NCBI RefSeq assembly: GCF_000002995.4
Contig: NW_025062476.1
Coordinates: 1,309,501-1,373,500, forward strand
DNA length: 64,000 bases
Source of the DNA: Brugia malayi
Lineage: Eukaryota; Nematoda; Chromadorea; Rhabditida; Onchocercidae
Direction of reading: 5' to 3'
Positions 54,481 to 64,000 of the stretch are shown in pieces (the stretch's first letter is position 1; every line of letters starts with the position of its first letter). The notes below the pieces were generated by a model. That model worked only from the letters and a program-made list of their open reading frames with translations, made no database searches and was not told the DNA's origin. Both the position numbers and the translations under genes were made by a program.

Positions 54481-55262
54481 GACTTTTATATTATGTTGAA
54501 TAATGCATAAATACTGAAAAAAAGTAAGGAAATGATCGGTAAATTTTTGAATCAAACAATCCAACAAAATATTAGTAGAATAAGCATCAAAAGTAAACCA
54601 ATATATTTCCAGTTGTTGGCTAATTGATGTCACCAAAATTTAAAACCTAAAATTTTACAACGTGCAAATAATTCATTTAATATTTCATGTACCACTCAAT
54701 ATACAATATTTAATTAAACAAAGTAGACAGGATTATTATATACTGCACAGATTAAATATTTCAATGACATTTAATTCCAGCTATTCATTAGTTTCCTTTA
54801 TGCAAATGTCAACCAAACTTTTTTTTTTGAAATTTGCTCCATCCTTTCAAATATCAAATACCGCTTCAGCTTATGTTGAAATTTTTTTTATAATAGTAGG
54901 AATAGTTATGGATGTATGTCAATAAGCAATATTTATCAAATTTCAAGTGATCCAATGAAGTTCTATCAGTGATATTATTAGTGATATGTATTTTATTAAA
55001 TGCATCAGAATACCATTTCTTGTGGTGTCACCCAGTGTACATGTATTACTGAAATGGTAGAACACGCTACTGCAGCACTTCCATCGAGTTTCAAAAGAAC
55101 ATTTACAGACTTCATAAACTACCAATGGTGGAGAAGAAAGCGAGAATGAAAGGGAAAAAATATTAAAACAACTGTTTCACCTTTGGTCTTTAATTCCAAG
55201 CAATCTGAAATAAAAAGCTTCCATTTGAGCATTTCTGTCATCTCACAAAATTGTGTTTCACC

Positions 55263-56516
55263 ATGTTCTTCAATAAATTTATGACACCCATCACTTGGTT
55301 CAATCTTCTACTATGCATCGCTTCTGATAATGAAACTTCCAATCTACCTAATATCGACCCTTTTTCTGGCATCTCAGATAGCCTTGATATCTTCGATTAC
55401 AACAATTTTGAGCCATTGTTTAGCTCAGAATTTCCGTTGGATCCTTCGCAGTTCATTGATTTCGCTCAGTTGAGTGAAACTGAGAATATAAGAAGTGAAG
55501 AATCGGGATCTGAAACTAATCAGATCACAAATTCTCCTCATCCTGGCTTCTCCGATATCTATGGCCACACTAATTTGGAGTTATCAGATATGGACTCATA
55601 TAGGAATCTGTGGAGAGATGCTAATGAAGAATTAAAAACGAGTGATGATAACGTGCGATATCCTTCCATTATAGGTGAGACTTTTGCTTTAGATATATGA
55701 AAAGATAAACACAACTTCTTGTAATTTGAGTTATTTAGATGCTCAGAATGAAACTTCTTCCTCACTTAATCTCAACAGCGATGATATTATCACATATATG
55801 CACTTACCTGGCTCACAACAAAATGCCGTTCCGATTTATTTTCACCAGCTTACTCTTTCCTCAGATAACACTTCCAGTCAAAGTGCAACTGCTGAACAGA
55901 GCAACATCGACAATAAGCATTCAGATTACTTGAATATCCTCGATTACAAGGAAAATACCTATAAAGAATCAGAAACAGGTAATGACACATTGCATAACAA
56001 CTTTTCGTTCTAATAGTTCTTTGCTTTCATTATTCGCATGAAATTGAAGAGGTGACATTCAAAGTATGACTTTGGCTTCAAAATATGAGAAGGTAAGTAA
56101 AGAACTACCTTTTACCTAAGTTATTCAAAATGCAATGTGATATTTTTTTATAGCGATGATATTTATATGATTTCTCACATTATTTAAGTGCCAAATGGTG
56201 TAATGGACTACTGATTGCAAAATGCTTTGACAAGAATTTTTCAGATAAGAAAAATTATACTTGTCATTATCGCGGGTGTACTGTGACCACGAAAAATCAC
56301 AAAGAATATCTAACACATAGGAAAACACACAGTCAGCCCTTCATCTATGAATGCAAAGTGTCCGGTTGTGGGCGAATATTTGACCATGAATCAACATTTT
56401 ACAATCACATACAGACGCATGAACCTCGTCCTCAGTGCGAGCGCTGTGGCAAATTTTTCATTAACAGGAATGGACTGAATTATCATAAGAAGCGCTGCCC
56501 TACAAAATCTCGTTAG
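55263..56516 (+). CDS. Zinc-finger protein with acidic N-terminal half, left palindrome copy, 3 exons
   Basis: Exons 55263-55674, 55739-55978 and 56245-56516; donors GTGAGA and GTAATG, all junctions phase 1, 307 residues. The first 21 residues (MFFNKFMTPITWFNLLLCIA) look like a signal peptide or membrane anchor. Residues 22-217 are acidic and Ser/Asn/Asp/Glu-rich, like an activation domain and without known motifs. The last exon carries three zinc fingers: C-x4-C-x12-H-x3-H, the same again, and a C-x2-C-x12-H-x3-C third finger, then a basic tail KSR. Fingers 1-2 match the first right-arm terminal exon almost exactly. From CERCGKFF onward it differs, and its 3' flank matches that of the last right-arm exon. 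The start is the first ATG in frame; an AT-rich AAATAAAAAG sits 45 nt upstream. DNA binding is inferred from the fingers; a secreted fate is inferred only from the N-terminus. The family was not recognised. Confidence 0.8.
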
Positions 56517-57076
56517 TTTATAAATTTAGCAGAATTTTAATAGATATGTCAGCCTGAAATAGAATGCATGTAAAATTTGTTGCGAAGCATTTGTGACCGC
56601 AGAGTGACCTAAGAACCAACTGCTTAAAGAGGTGTTGACAGTGGTGACAGTGACGTTTCAATATACATCAACAAACACTGAAAATATTAGCAATGTAATG
56701 AATATTCCATCCACTCTTGGCCAAATTGGCTTTGTTTTTCTAATTCGTGGAAAGTATGCAGAAAAACATATCATTTCATCTATAAAGCCAAGCTGCCATG
56801 AACTGCTAATCATTTCTTTTGGCGTAACAAAACAAGTAAAAATTTTCATTCCAGAAAATGAGATACAATTTGGGCATTCTTCGCAAACATAAGAAAAGGA
56901 GCGCAGCAAACAGACGTTTTCGAAGTATCAGAATGCAGCTAATAATTTATAATTTAATTTTGTTACTGGATTATTTAATATTTTATCGTTATTTATTATC
57001 CCATGAATATCATAGAAATGCATAAATTATAATTGACAATGAAACCTAAAATTTGAGGGCAAGCAATTAATGTTGT
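56517..57076 (+). other. 3' flank shared by both palindrome arms
   Basis: Homologous to 59,030-59,652 on the other strand, the segment after the last right-arm terminal exon. The left copy lacks a block of about 80 bp present at 59,485-59,565. An 87-codon frame at 56,632-56,892 is not kept in the other arm, so I read this as 3' UTR and flank, not coding. Confidence 0.5.
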
Positions 57077-59028
57077 GGAAGGTTTTGATTTGCTTAATTA
57101 ATAATATTGGAAGAGGTGTTTGATCGCAGGAGATTGTCTTGGATGTAAATGTAAATGCGTGAGGTAACAGAAATATAAACCAATTTCTTTATTAGCAGAA
57201 GTAATAGGACAAAACGTTGATAGAGAACAATTGAAATTGGAATCATCGGTCCTTGGCTATGAATTACACATATCCCCAATCCTTTAACAAGGGTGAACCT
57301 TATGTAACAATTATCTTATATTATATATGTTAAAATGTAGGAATGGTTTATAATTAGACATTTTTGTACAAAGTATGATAGTAAGTAACTTTAACAATAG
57401 GTTTAAAAATGGATATCACGATGAATTGAATAGATATTACAAAAGAAAGTACAATGGTTTGTCTAGACATTATGATAATTGGCTACTATGAGTTACAATA
57501 GACATTACATGATAGATACTCATAGCATATGAATTGATATGAGATCAAAAGTCAATTAAACCAGTACAATGAATTGTAAAAGACATCAATGGATTGCTAT
57601 ATTAAGCATTGTTAACATTTATTTAGTGCTTCGCGAAATTAAAATCCGCGACAATTAAATGCAACGCTCAGTAAAGGATTTATCATGCAAAAAGGTAATA
57701 AAAAACATACTAGAAGTATTATTTTAATAATAATTTGTGGCAAAATTGGGCAACACGAGATGATTTTAAGCAAAGAAATAGTTTTATAAGAAAAAAAAGT
57801 AAGCTAGTTGCAATTTAGTCTAAGTCTTAATGTGCAAAATAAATGGTAGATGATGAAAGAACTTCTATTACATCATTGTTTTTATTATTTACAAAAGTTA
57901 ACATTTGTAAATAATTTAAAATTTATTTCGTTATATGCAAAATTTGTTGAAATTTGTATTTTAAAAAACTTCAAATAAAAAAAAAAAAATCAAATGAAAA
58001 TAATGCTTAATTTACAATAAATAGTTAAAATTGTTAGCTAAATACATAAGAAGTTGAAGTGATATAATCTTTAGAGAAATTAATTATGATAGCATAAAAA
58101 TAATGTATAATAAATATCTTGATAGCTTTTATGTGTTATAAGAAATCAGAAATGAATTTTATTAACAGCTATATCACATTAATGCATACAGGTAGACCAA
58201 TCTGACAAAACCAAATTTATTTTTTTAATTTTGTTAAATGCAATATTTCTAAATTTGAAAGTCACCATTTCAATATTTTCAAATAAATTATATTCAAACA
58301 ATTGGCAATAATATTATGGAAAGAACTATGACGAAAAATGAAGGGTCATATCGACAGAAGCTATAACACCAGGGAAAATATCAAATAAGTTAAATTTATT
58401 TTATCATTATATAAAATTTCAATTTTGTCAACTTTATAACATTTTGAAATTCACATTTTAATGAATTCTATGCTGAAATAATTTGAATATGATGTCATCA
58501 AAATATTTTGCAAGGTACTAAAGCTAAAATTATAAATGAAATATACTATCTAAAAGTAATGCAAGCATGAAAACAGTCCGGAATATTTTTAAGAAGTTCT
58601 TGACTAAATATACGGGTTAAAGTGGTTATTTTAACTAATTACAATATTATTTTTAATAATCATAAAATTGTTTTGAATCATTTAAAAATTATGACTGATT
58701 TGCTTTTGTGACAAATGTTGAAATTTACCTTTCCAATTATTATTGATTTCACAAATAAACTTAAACAAAATTTGACACATTTTACCTTTATTCATTATAA
58801 GACTGCATGAAGTGAACAGTTCAAAGCAACCATTTCTTTATTACTATTTTAAAGAATAAATTACAATTGTTAAATTGCAAAAAAATTTATACGGGAAAAT
58901 AATTTTCCATTAAATGCCATATAAAATAGATTTAAAATTTTATCAACCTGATTCATTTGGTTCTGTAATACTGTTGCGTGAGTTTAAAAGAAAGAAGAAA
59001 TTAATCCAGTCTGAAAAAACTCGCATTT
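57077..59028. other. Palindrome spacer
   Basis: About 1.95 kb of unique AT-rich sequence between the arms, without a gene. It includes the inverted relic of the 350-bp repeat at about 58,310-58,540. Confidence 0.6.
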
Positions 59029-59652
59029 AATTGCTTGCCTTCAAATTTCGCTGTTAGTTATACATTTATGCATTCCTATGGTATTCATGGAATAATGAAT
59101 AATGATAAAATATTAAATAATCCAATAACAAAATGAATTTATAAATTGGTAACTGCATTCTGATGCTTCGAAAACATCTGATTGCTGCGCTCCTTTTCTT
59201 ATGTTTGCGAAGAATGCCCAAATTGTGTCACATTTTCTGGAACGAAAATTTTTACTTGTTTTGTAACGCCAAAAGAAATGATTAGCAGTTCATCGCAGCT
59301 TGGCTTTATAGATGAAATGATATGTTTTTCTGCATACTTTCCATGAATTAGAAAAACAAAGTAATTTGTCAAGAGTGGATGGAATATTCATTACTTTGCT
59401 AATATTTTCAATGTTTGTTGGTGTATATTGAAACGTCACTGTCACCACTGTCAAAACCTTTTTTAAGAAGTTGATTCTTAGGTCATGAAAAGTTGCTACA
59501 TTGAGAAAACGATATGAAAATACACAGTATCTAATGAGCGCATTAAACAAATTTTGTATTGTGACTCTGTGGCCACAAATGCTTCGCAACAAATTTTACA
59601 TGCAGTCTATTTCAGGCTGATATATCTATTAAAATTCTGCTAAATTTATAAA

Positions 59653-59924
59653 CTAACGAGATTTTTTTTGGCAGATCTTTTTGTGTTTTTGCAGTCCATT
59701 CCTGTTGGTGAAGAATTTGTCACATCCCTTGCATTGAGGACGAGATTCATGCGTTTGCTTATGGTAGCGAAATGATGAACCATGGTCGAATATTTGCCCA
59801 CAACTGGGCGCTTTGCATTCATAGATGAAGGGCTGACCGTGTGCTTTCCTATGTGTTATATATTCCTTGCGACTTGTCGCAATCACAGCACACCCGGGAT
59901 AGAGGCATTCGTAGCTTTTTCCAC
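59653..59924 (-). CDS. Terminal zinc-finger exon 3 (distal)
   Basis: Acceptor AGTTTTTTAG, phase 1. It starts GGKSYECLYPGC. Finger 2 has GQIFDHGSSFRYH and finger 3 CKGCDKFFTNRNGLQKH, ending KKSR. All zinc ligands are present. Its 3' flank is the one shared with the left-arm gene. Confidence 0.7.
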
Positions 59925-61937
59925 CTAAAAAACTCTTATAATATTTGTTTTTGCAATTGCCATTCTGTTACAATGTTTGGCAACTAATTATGTAATCTGA
60001 TTATCACTCCTTAGCACATCTCATTTCAAATAATTTTCATCCTAGAAGCCAAATTTTCTGTGTGTTTTTTCTTGTACATGCATTCTATTTCAAGCTGTCA
60101 TATACTTCTAAAATTCTTTTAAATTTTCAAACTAACGAGATTTTATTTGGCAGAGTTTCCTATGTCTAAATAGTGCATTTATGCTACTGAAGAATTTGCC
60201 GCAACACTCGCACTGAGGATTAGATTCATGCGTTTGCTTGTGAGTATGAAGTGTTGAATCATGGTTGAATATTCGCCCACAACCGGCCACTCTGCATTCA
60301 TAGATGAAGGGCTGACCGTGTGTTTTCCTATGTGTTATATATTCGTTACGACTTTTCGTGACCATAGCACATCCGGGATAAAGGCATTCATACCTTTGTT
60401 CGTCTGAATTGATATTTTATTATGGAGTTTAGCAGCTAATTAAGTATTCTGATAAACCATAAAAACATCGTTGCTATGAAATAATCTTACCACATCTCGT
60501 TTCAAATAATTTAGATCACAAAAAGCTGTACAATTATCTTCACTTATAATTGAACAAAAAGTGTAATTGTAAGTTTTTCGTTTGTTTTGTAAGTTTTTCA
60601 TTTGTCTCATCGCTCACAAATCATAGCACATTTTATGCGTATTCCATTTCAGGTTGATATATGTGTTCTGTTAAATTTACAAACTAACGAGATTTTTTTT
60701 GGCAGAGCCACTCGTGTTTACGCAGTGCATTCCTATTGACGAGGAATTTGCCACAATCCTTGCACTGAGGACGAGGTTCATGCGTCTGTATGTGATTGTA
60801 AAATGATGATTCATGGTCAAATATTCGCCCACAACCGGACACTTTGCATTCATAGATGAAGGGCTGACTGTGTGTTTTCCTATGTGTTAGATATTCTTTG
60901 TGATTTTTCGTGGTCACAGTACACCCGCGATAATGACAAGTATAATTTTTCTTATCTGAAAAATTCTTGTCAAAGCATTTTGCAATCAGTAGTCCATTAC
61001 ACCATTTGGCACTTAAATAATGTGAGAAATCATATAAATATCATCGCTATAAAAAAATATCACATTGCATTTTGAATAACTTAGGTAAAAGGTAGTTCTT
61101 TACTTACCTTCTCATATTTTGAAGCCAAAGTCATACTTTGAATGTCACCTCTTCAATTTCATGCGAATAATGAAAGCAAAGAACTATTAGAACGAAAAGT
61201 TGTTATGCAATGTGTCATTACCTGTTTCTGATTCTTTATAGGTATTTTCCTTGTAATCGAGGATATTCAAGTAATCTGAATGCTTATTGTCGATGTTGCT
61301 CTGTTCAGCAGTTGCACTTTGACTGGAAGTGTTATCTGAGGAAAGAGTAAGCTGGTGAAAATAAATCGGAACGGCATTTTGTTGTGAGCCAGGTAAGTGC
61401 ATATATGTGATAATATCATCGCTGTTGAGATTAAGTGAGGAAGAAGTTTCATTCTGAGCATCTAAATAACTCAAATTACAAGAAGTTGTGTTTATCTTTT
61501 CATATATCTAAAGCAAAAGTCTCACCTATAATGGAAGGATATCGCACGTTATCATCACTCGTTTTTAATTCTTCATTAGCATCTCTCCACAGATTCCTGT
61601 ATGAGTCCATATCTGATAACTCCAAATTAGTGTGGCCATAGATATCGGAGAAGCCAGGATGAGGAGAATTTGTGATCTGATTAGTTTCAGATCCCGATTC
61701 TTCACTTCTTATATTCTCAGTTTCACTCAACTGAGCGAAATCAATGAACTGCGAAGGATCCAACGGAAATTCTGAGCTAAACAATGGCTCAAAATTGTTG
61801 TAATCGAAGATATCAAGGCTATCTGAGATGCCAGAAAAAGGGTCGATATTAGGTAGATTGGAAGTTTCATTATCAGAAGCGATGCATAGTAGAAGATTGA
61901 ACCAAGTGATGGGTGTCATAAATTTATTGAAGAACAT
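59653..61937 (-). CDS. Zinc-finger protein, right palindrome copy, with three alternative terminal exons
   Basis: Constant exons 61937-61526 and 61461-61222 look identical to the left copy: a hydrophobic N-terminus, then a long acidic Ser/Asn-rich region, with the second exon ending in phase 1. Three candidate terminal exons follow, each 272 nt with a phase-1 acceptor and a TAG stop: 60955-60684, 60403-60132 and 59924-59653. Joining any one to the constant part gives a 307-residue protein with three zinc fingers. Because each exon ends in a stop and phase 1 is kept, they can only be used one at a time, like the alternative zinc-finger 3' exons of fly lola and mod(mdg4). The nearest exon is the default in a simple model. 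Use of the distal two requires skipping and is not shown; they could be left-over duplicates, but all fingers and splice sites are intact. Confidence 0.75.
60132..60403 (-). CDS. Terminal zinc-finger exon 2 (middle)
   Basis: Acceptor ATCAATTCAG, phase 1, with an AATAAAA just before it that could end transcripts using the first exon. It starts DEQRYECLYPGC. Finger 2 has GRIFNHDSTLHTH and finger 3 CECCGKFFSSINALFRH, ending KSR. All zinc ligands are present. Confidence 0.7.
60684..60955 (-). CDS. Terminal zinc-finger exon 1 (proximal)
   Basis: Acceptor TTTTTCAG, phase 1. It encodes DKKNYTCHYRGC, then two C-x4-C-x12-H-x3-H fingers and a C-x2-C-x12-H-x3-C finger with CKDCGKFLVNRNALRKH, ending KKSR. 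Its first 185 nt match the left-arm exon with a single difference seen. The third finger differs. Confidence 0.78.
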
Positions 61938-62407
61938 GGTGAAACACAATTTTGTGAGATGACAGAAATGCTCAAATGGAAGCTTTTTATTTCAGATTGC
62001 TTGGAATTAAAGACCAAAGGTGAAACAGTTGTTTTAATATTTTTTCCCTTTCATTCTCGCTTTCTTCTCCACCATTGGTAGTTTATGAAGTCTGTAAATG
62101 TTCTTTTGAAACTCGATGGAAGTGCTGCAGTAGCGTGTTCTACCATTTCAGTAATACATGTACACTGGGTGACACCACAAGAAATGGTATTCTGATGCAT
62201 TTAATAAAATACATATCACTAATAATATCACTGATAGAACTTCATTGGATCACTTGAAATTTGATAAATATTGCTTATTGACATACATCCATAACTATTC
62301 CTACTATTATAAAAAAAATTTCAACATAAGCTGAAGCGGTATTTGATATTTGAAAGGATGGAGCAAATTTCAAAAAAAAAAGTTTGGTTGACATTTGCAT
62401 AAAGGAA

Positions 62408-63155
62408 ACTAATGAATAGCTGGAATTAAATGTCATTGAAATATTTAATCTGTGCAGTATATAATGATCCTGTCTACTTTGTTTAATAAAATATTGTATA
62501 TTGAATGGTAAATAAAATATTGAATGAATTATTTGCATGTTGTAAAAATTTTAGGTTTTAAATTTTGGTGACATCAATTAACTGACAACTGGAAATATAT
62601 TGGTTTACTTCCGATGTTTATTCTTAACTATTGTTTACCATCTTACTCATATTTTAATTGATCATATCCAATTCTATCACAACATATGCAATAATTCACA
62701 ATCGATCGAACTGTAGTAGGCATAATCCTCGGTCAGATCGGTCAGAAATGGAAAGTAACACACAATGAATTGATAGGAGATATGTGAAAACTTTAGTGTG
62801 AATGGGTGGTGGTCAATGCAGTGGTAATTAATAATGATTCTAACTAACCAGAAGTTTAAAACACCATTCTTTTCATTTTAATCTCTGCCTTTCTTCAAAT
62901 TAATTCAGCAACTCAAATAATGAATCAGCAAGGTAAAGAAGTTTTCAAGCAAGTGATAGAAGTAATTGCACAAAATCAAAATGCATGAATGGAAATTGAT
63001 GAATAGTTGGAATCAAATATCAGTAGGTGATGAAATGTTTAATCTATACAGTATTGAATAATCCTAATTGCGTTTCTTAAAAAAATATTGCTACTGAATT
63101 ATTTGCACATTATGGAAATTTTAGATTTTAAATGTCAGTTGATTGACAGTTACAA
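62408..63155. repeat. Diverged direct duplicate within the right arm
   Basis: 62,408-62,590 and about 62,985-63,155 share ATGAATAGCTGGAAT / ATGAATAGTTGGAAT, the ATTTAATCT.TGCAGTAT-type block, GAATTATTTGCA and ATTTTAGRTTTTAAAT in the same order. The second copy lies inside the segment that is absent from the left arm. Confidence 0.6.
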
Positions 63156-63917
63156 CCTTTTTACGAAAGTTAATCAGTTTTTTTAATCAAGTTAATCAGC
63201 ACAAAATTTAATTTCGATAAATCTAGCATGAACTTTTGCGGTAAAATCCAGGTCTCAAATCAAAACAAAAATGTTTTTATAAGAGATCTTTTCTTTTTCT
63301 GTTCTGTTCTATTGTCGGTAATGATTTGTGACAAGTTTAATGAGTAAAAGGCTACGAACTGATTTGCTTAATACTATAGTCCCAGGAAAATATTTCAACT
63401 ACCCGAGAATTGGGATCACTTACTAATGATTCTTTTTCTTGTGACATTAATTGAATATTGGACTTATTATTATTGAAGTGTAAGTGGAATTATTATTATT
63501 GCACAAAATTCAATAAATCTAACATGAACGTTTTGCGGTGAATGTCCGGTCTCAAATCAACTCCAAAAAATAGTTCAACTCCAGGGTAGAGGAGCAACAA
63601 ATATAGTCAACAAATATAGTTGATAGCATGAGAGCAACAAATATAGTTGACAGCATGACATAATAATGAGTGCTAATGTGACTTTCAAGAAAGCAGTATA
63701 CTATAAAATGGGAACAGTTAGCCGCGGGTTGCTTCTTATCCCTAATGTGAACTACCCGTGGATATAAAGCAAAAGCAGTAGTGCTGCCTAGGTTTTCCCC
63801 TTCTCCTATGGAAAGAACCATTCGATGATAATTCTAATGAAAAAGAAGAGATGGGGTCATGATTAGTGTTAGCCTATTTACTGCTTCTATGAGTATTGCT
63901 CTATTGGCAATATTCCT
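62625..63917. mobile_element. Insertion of about 1.29 kb in the right palindrome arm
   Basis: In the left arm TTATTCT is followed directly by ACTAATATTTT. In the right arm the same two pieces are separated by this segment, with TTATTCT at 62,618-62,624 and TATTCCT at 63,911-63,917 as a possible imperfect target duplication. Inside are a diverged copy of adjacent arm sequence, a direct repeat (63,200-63,270 and 63,501-63,572, sharing TCTAGCATGAAC / TCTAACATGAAC) and a short AACAAATATAGT repeat (63,595-63,655). No transposase or RT is recognised, so it may be a non-autonomous element or a local rearrangement. Confidence 0.5.
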
Positions 63918-64000
63918 ACTAATATTTTATTGGATTATTTGATTCAAAAATTTACCGACGATTTCCTTTTTTTAATATTTATGCATTATTCCACATAATT

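Larger units (their letters stand above)
54485..57076. repeat. Left arm of large palindrome
   Basis: Positions x between about 54,575 and 56,430 pair with 117,200 - x on the opposite strand, with no length difference. By eye the arms look identical from about 54,742 to 56,395. From the zinc-finger exon's end to about 57,076 the pairing shifts to 116,169 - x, and further small gaps appear. The outermost part, 54,485-54,582, pairs with 63,918-64,000. It contains one complete zinc-finger gene. Confidence 0.9.
59029..64000. repeat. Right arm of large palindrome, continues past the window
   Basis: Inverted partner of 54,485-57,076. It is longer for two reasons: two extra zinc-finger exon units (552 + 479 bp) and an insertion at about 62,625-63,917. 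After that insertion homology resumes at 63,918 and reaches the window edge, so the true palindrome is larger than seen. Confidence 0.88.

Noticed and set aside
55251..55262. TTG start upstream of the left zinc-finger gene ATG
   Set aside because: A TTG start is unlikely in a nematode gene, and the in-frame ATG at 55,263 follows 12 nt later.
55995..56090. An extra internal exon of the zinc-finger gene (GDIQSMTLASKYEK)
   Set aside because: It can be opened with an AG at about 56,053 and ends at a good GTAAGT donor, but it would end in phase 0 and break the phase-1 join to the zinc-finger exon.
56632..56892. An 87-codon frame downstream of the left zinc-finger gene, and its counterpart at 59,290-59,592
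   Set aside because: The two arms differ by gaps that shift the frame inside this segment, so the protein is not conserved while the DNA is.
63580..63830. tRNA-like or LTR-like segment with more G+C near the right edge
   Set aside because: No cloverleaf arms or terminal repeats could be made out by eye.

Overview
The window is nuclear DNA of a nematode. The evidence is many short spliced exons with GT-AG introns, very AT-rich introns and spacers full of poly-A/poly-T runs, strong 3' splice (trans-splice-like) acceptors only 7-26 nt before several start codons, an MSP-domain gene, and a LIM + transglutaminase-like gene of the C. elegans ltd-1 type. A clade III (filarial/spirurid) worm is possible, but the species cannot be fixed from the sequence alone.

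Layout: 1-18.4 kb is a gene-poor, homopolymer- and microsatellite-rich tract in which I find no exon. 18.7-29.3 kb (+) is ltd-1, which I could rebuild as 14 exons. It has two A-run frame breaks and a transglutaminase-like core in which all three catalytic residues appear replaced. 30.7-45.0 kb (-) holds three housekeeping genes in a row, transcribed in the order cars-1 (cysteinyl-tRNA synthetase, 17 exons), tpi-1 (triosephosphate isomerase, 5 exons) and cwc27 (spliceosomal cyclophilin, 11 exons). A small MSP-domain gene (3 exons, +) lies divergently at 46.6-47.7 kb. 47.9-50 kb carries a decayed non-LTR retrotransposon (-). 51.9-53.4 kb holds two repeat families, one a foldback element and one a direct repeat of about 350 bp.

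54.5-64 kb is the most unusual part. It is a large imperfect palindrome whose arms lie at about 54.5-57.08 kb and 59.03-64 kb, and the right arm runs off the window. Each arm carries the same gene: a constant two-exon 5' part (hydrophobic N-terminus, then an acidic Ser/Asp/Glu-rich region) and a 272-nt terminal exon with three zinc fingers. The constant parts look identical on the two arms over about 1.7 kb. The right arm has three tandem terminal zinc-finger exons, each with a phase-1 acceptor, three intact fingers and its own stop, so they look like mutually exclusive 3' exons on one constant head. The left arm has a single terminal exon, and the arms differ in length by exactly two exon units (1,031 bp). 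That exon looks like a chimera of the first and last right-arm exons. This locus is the best candidate for an undescribed system.

Exon boundaries were worked out by hand from reading frame, splice signals and remembered family sequence. No alignment, expression data or database search was available.
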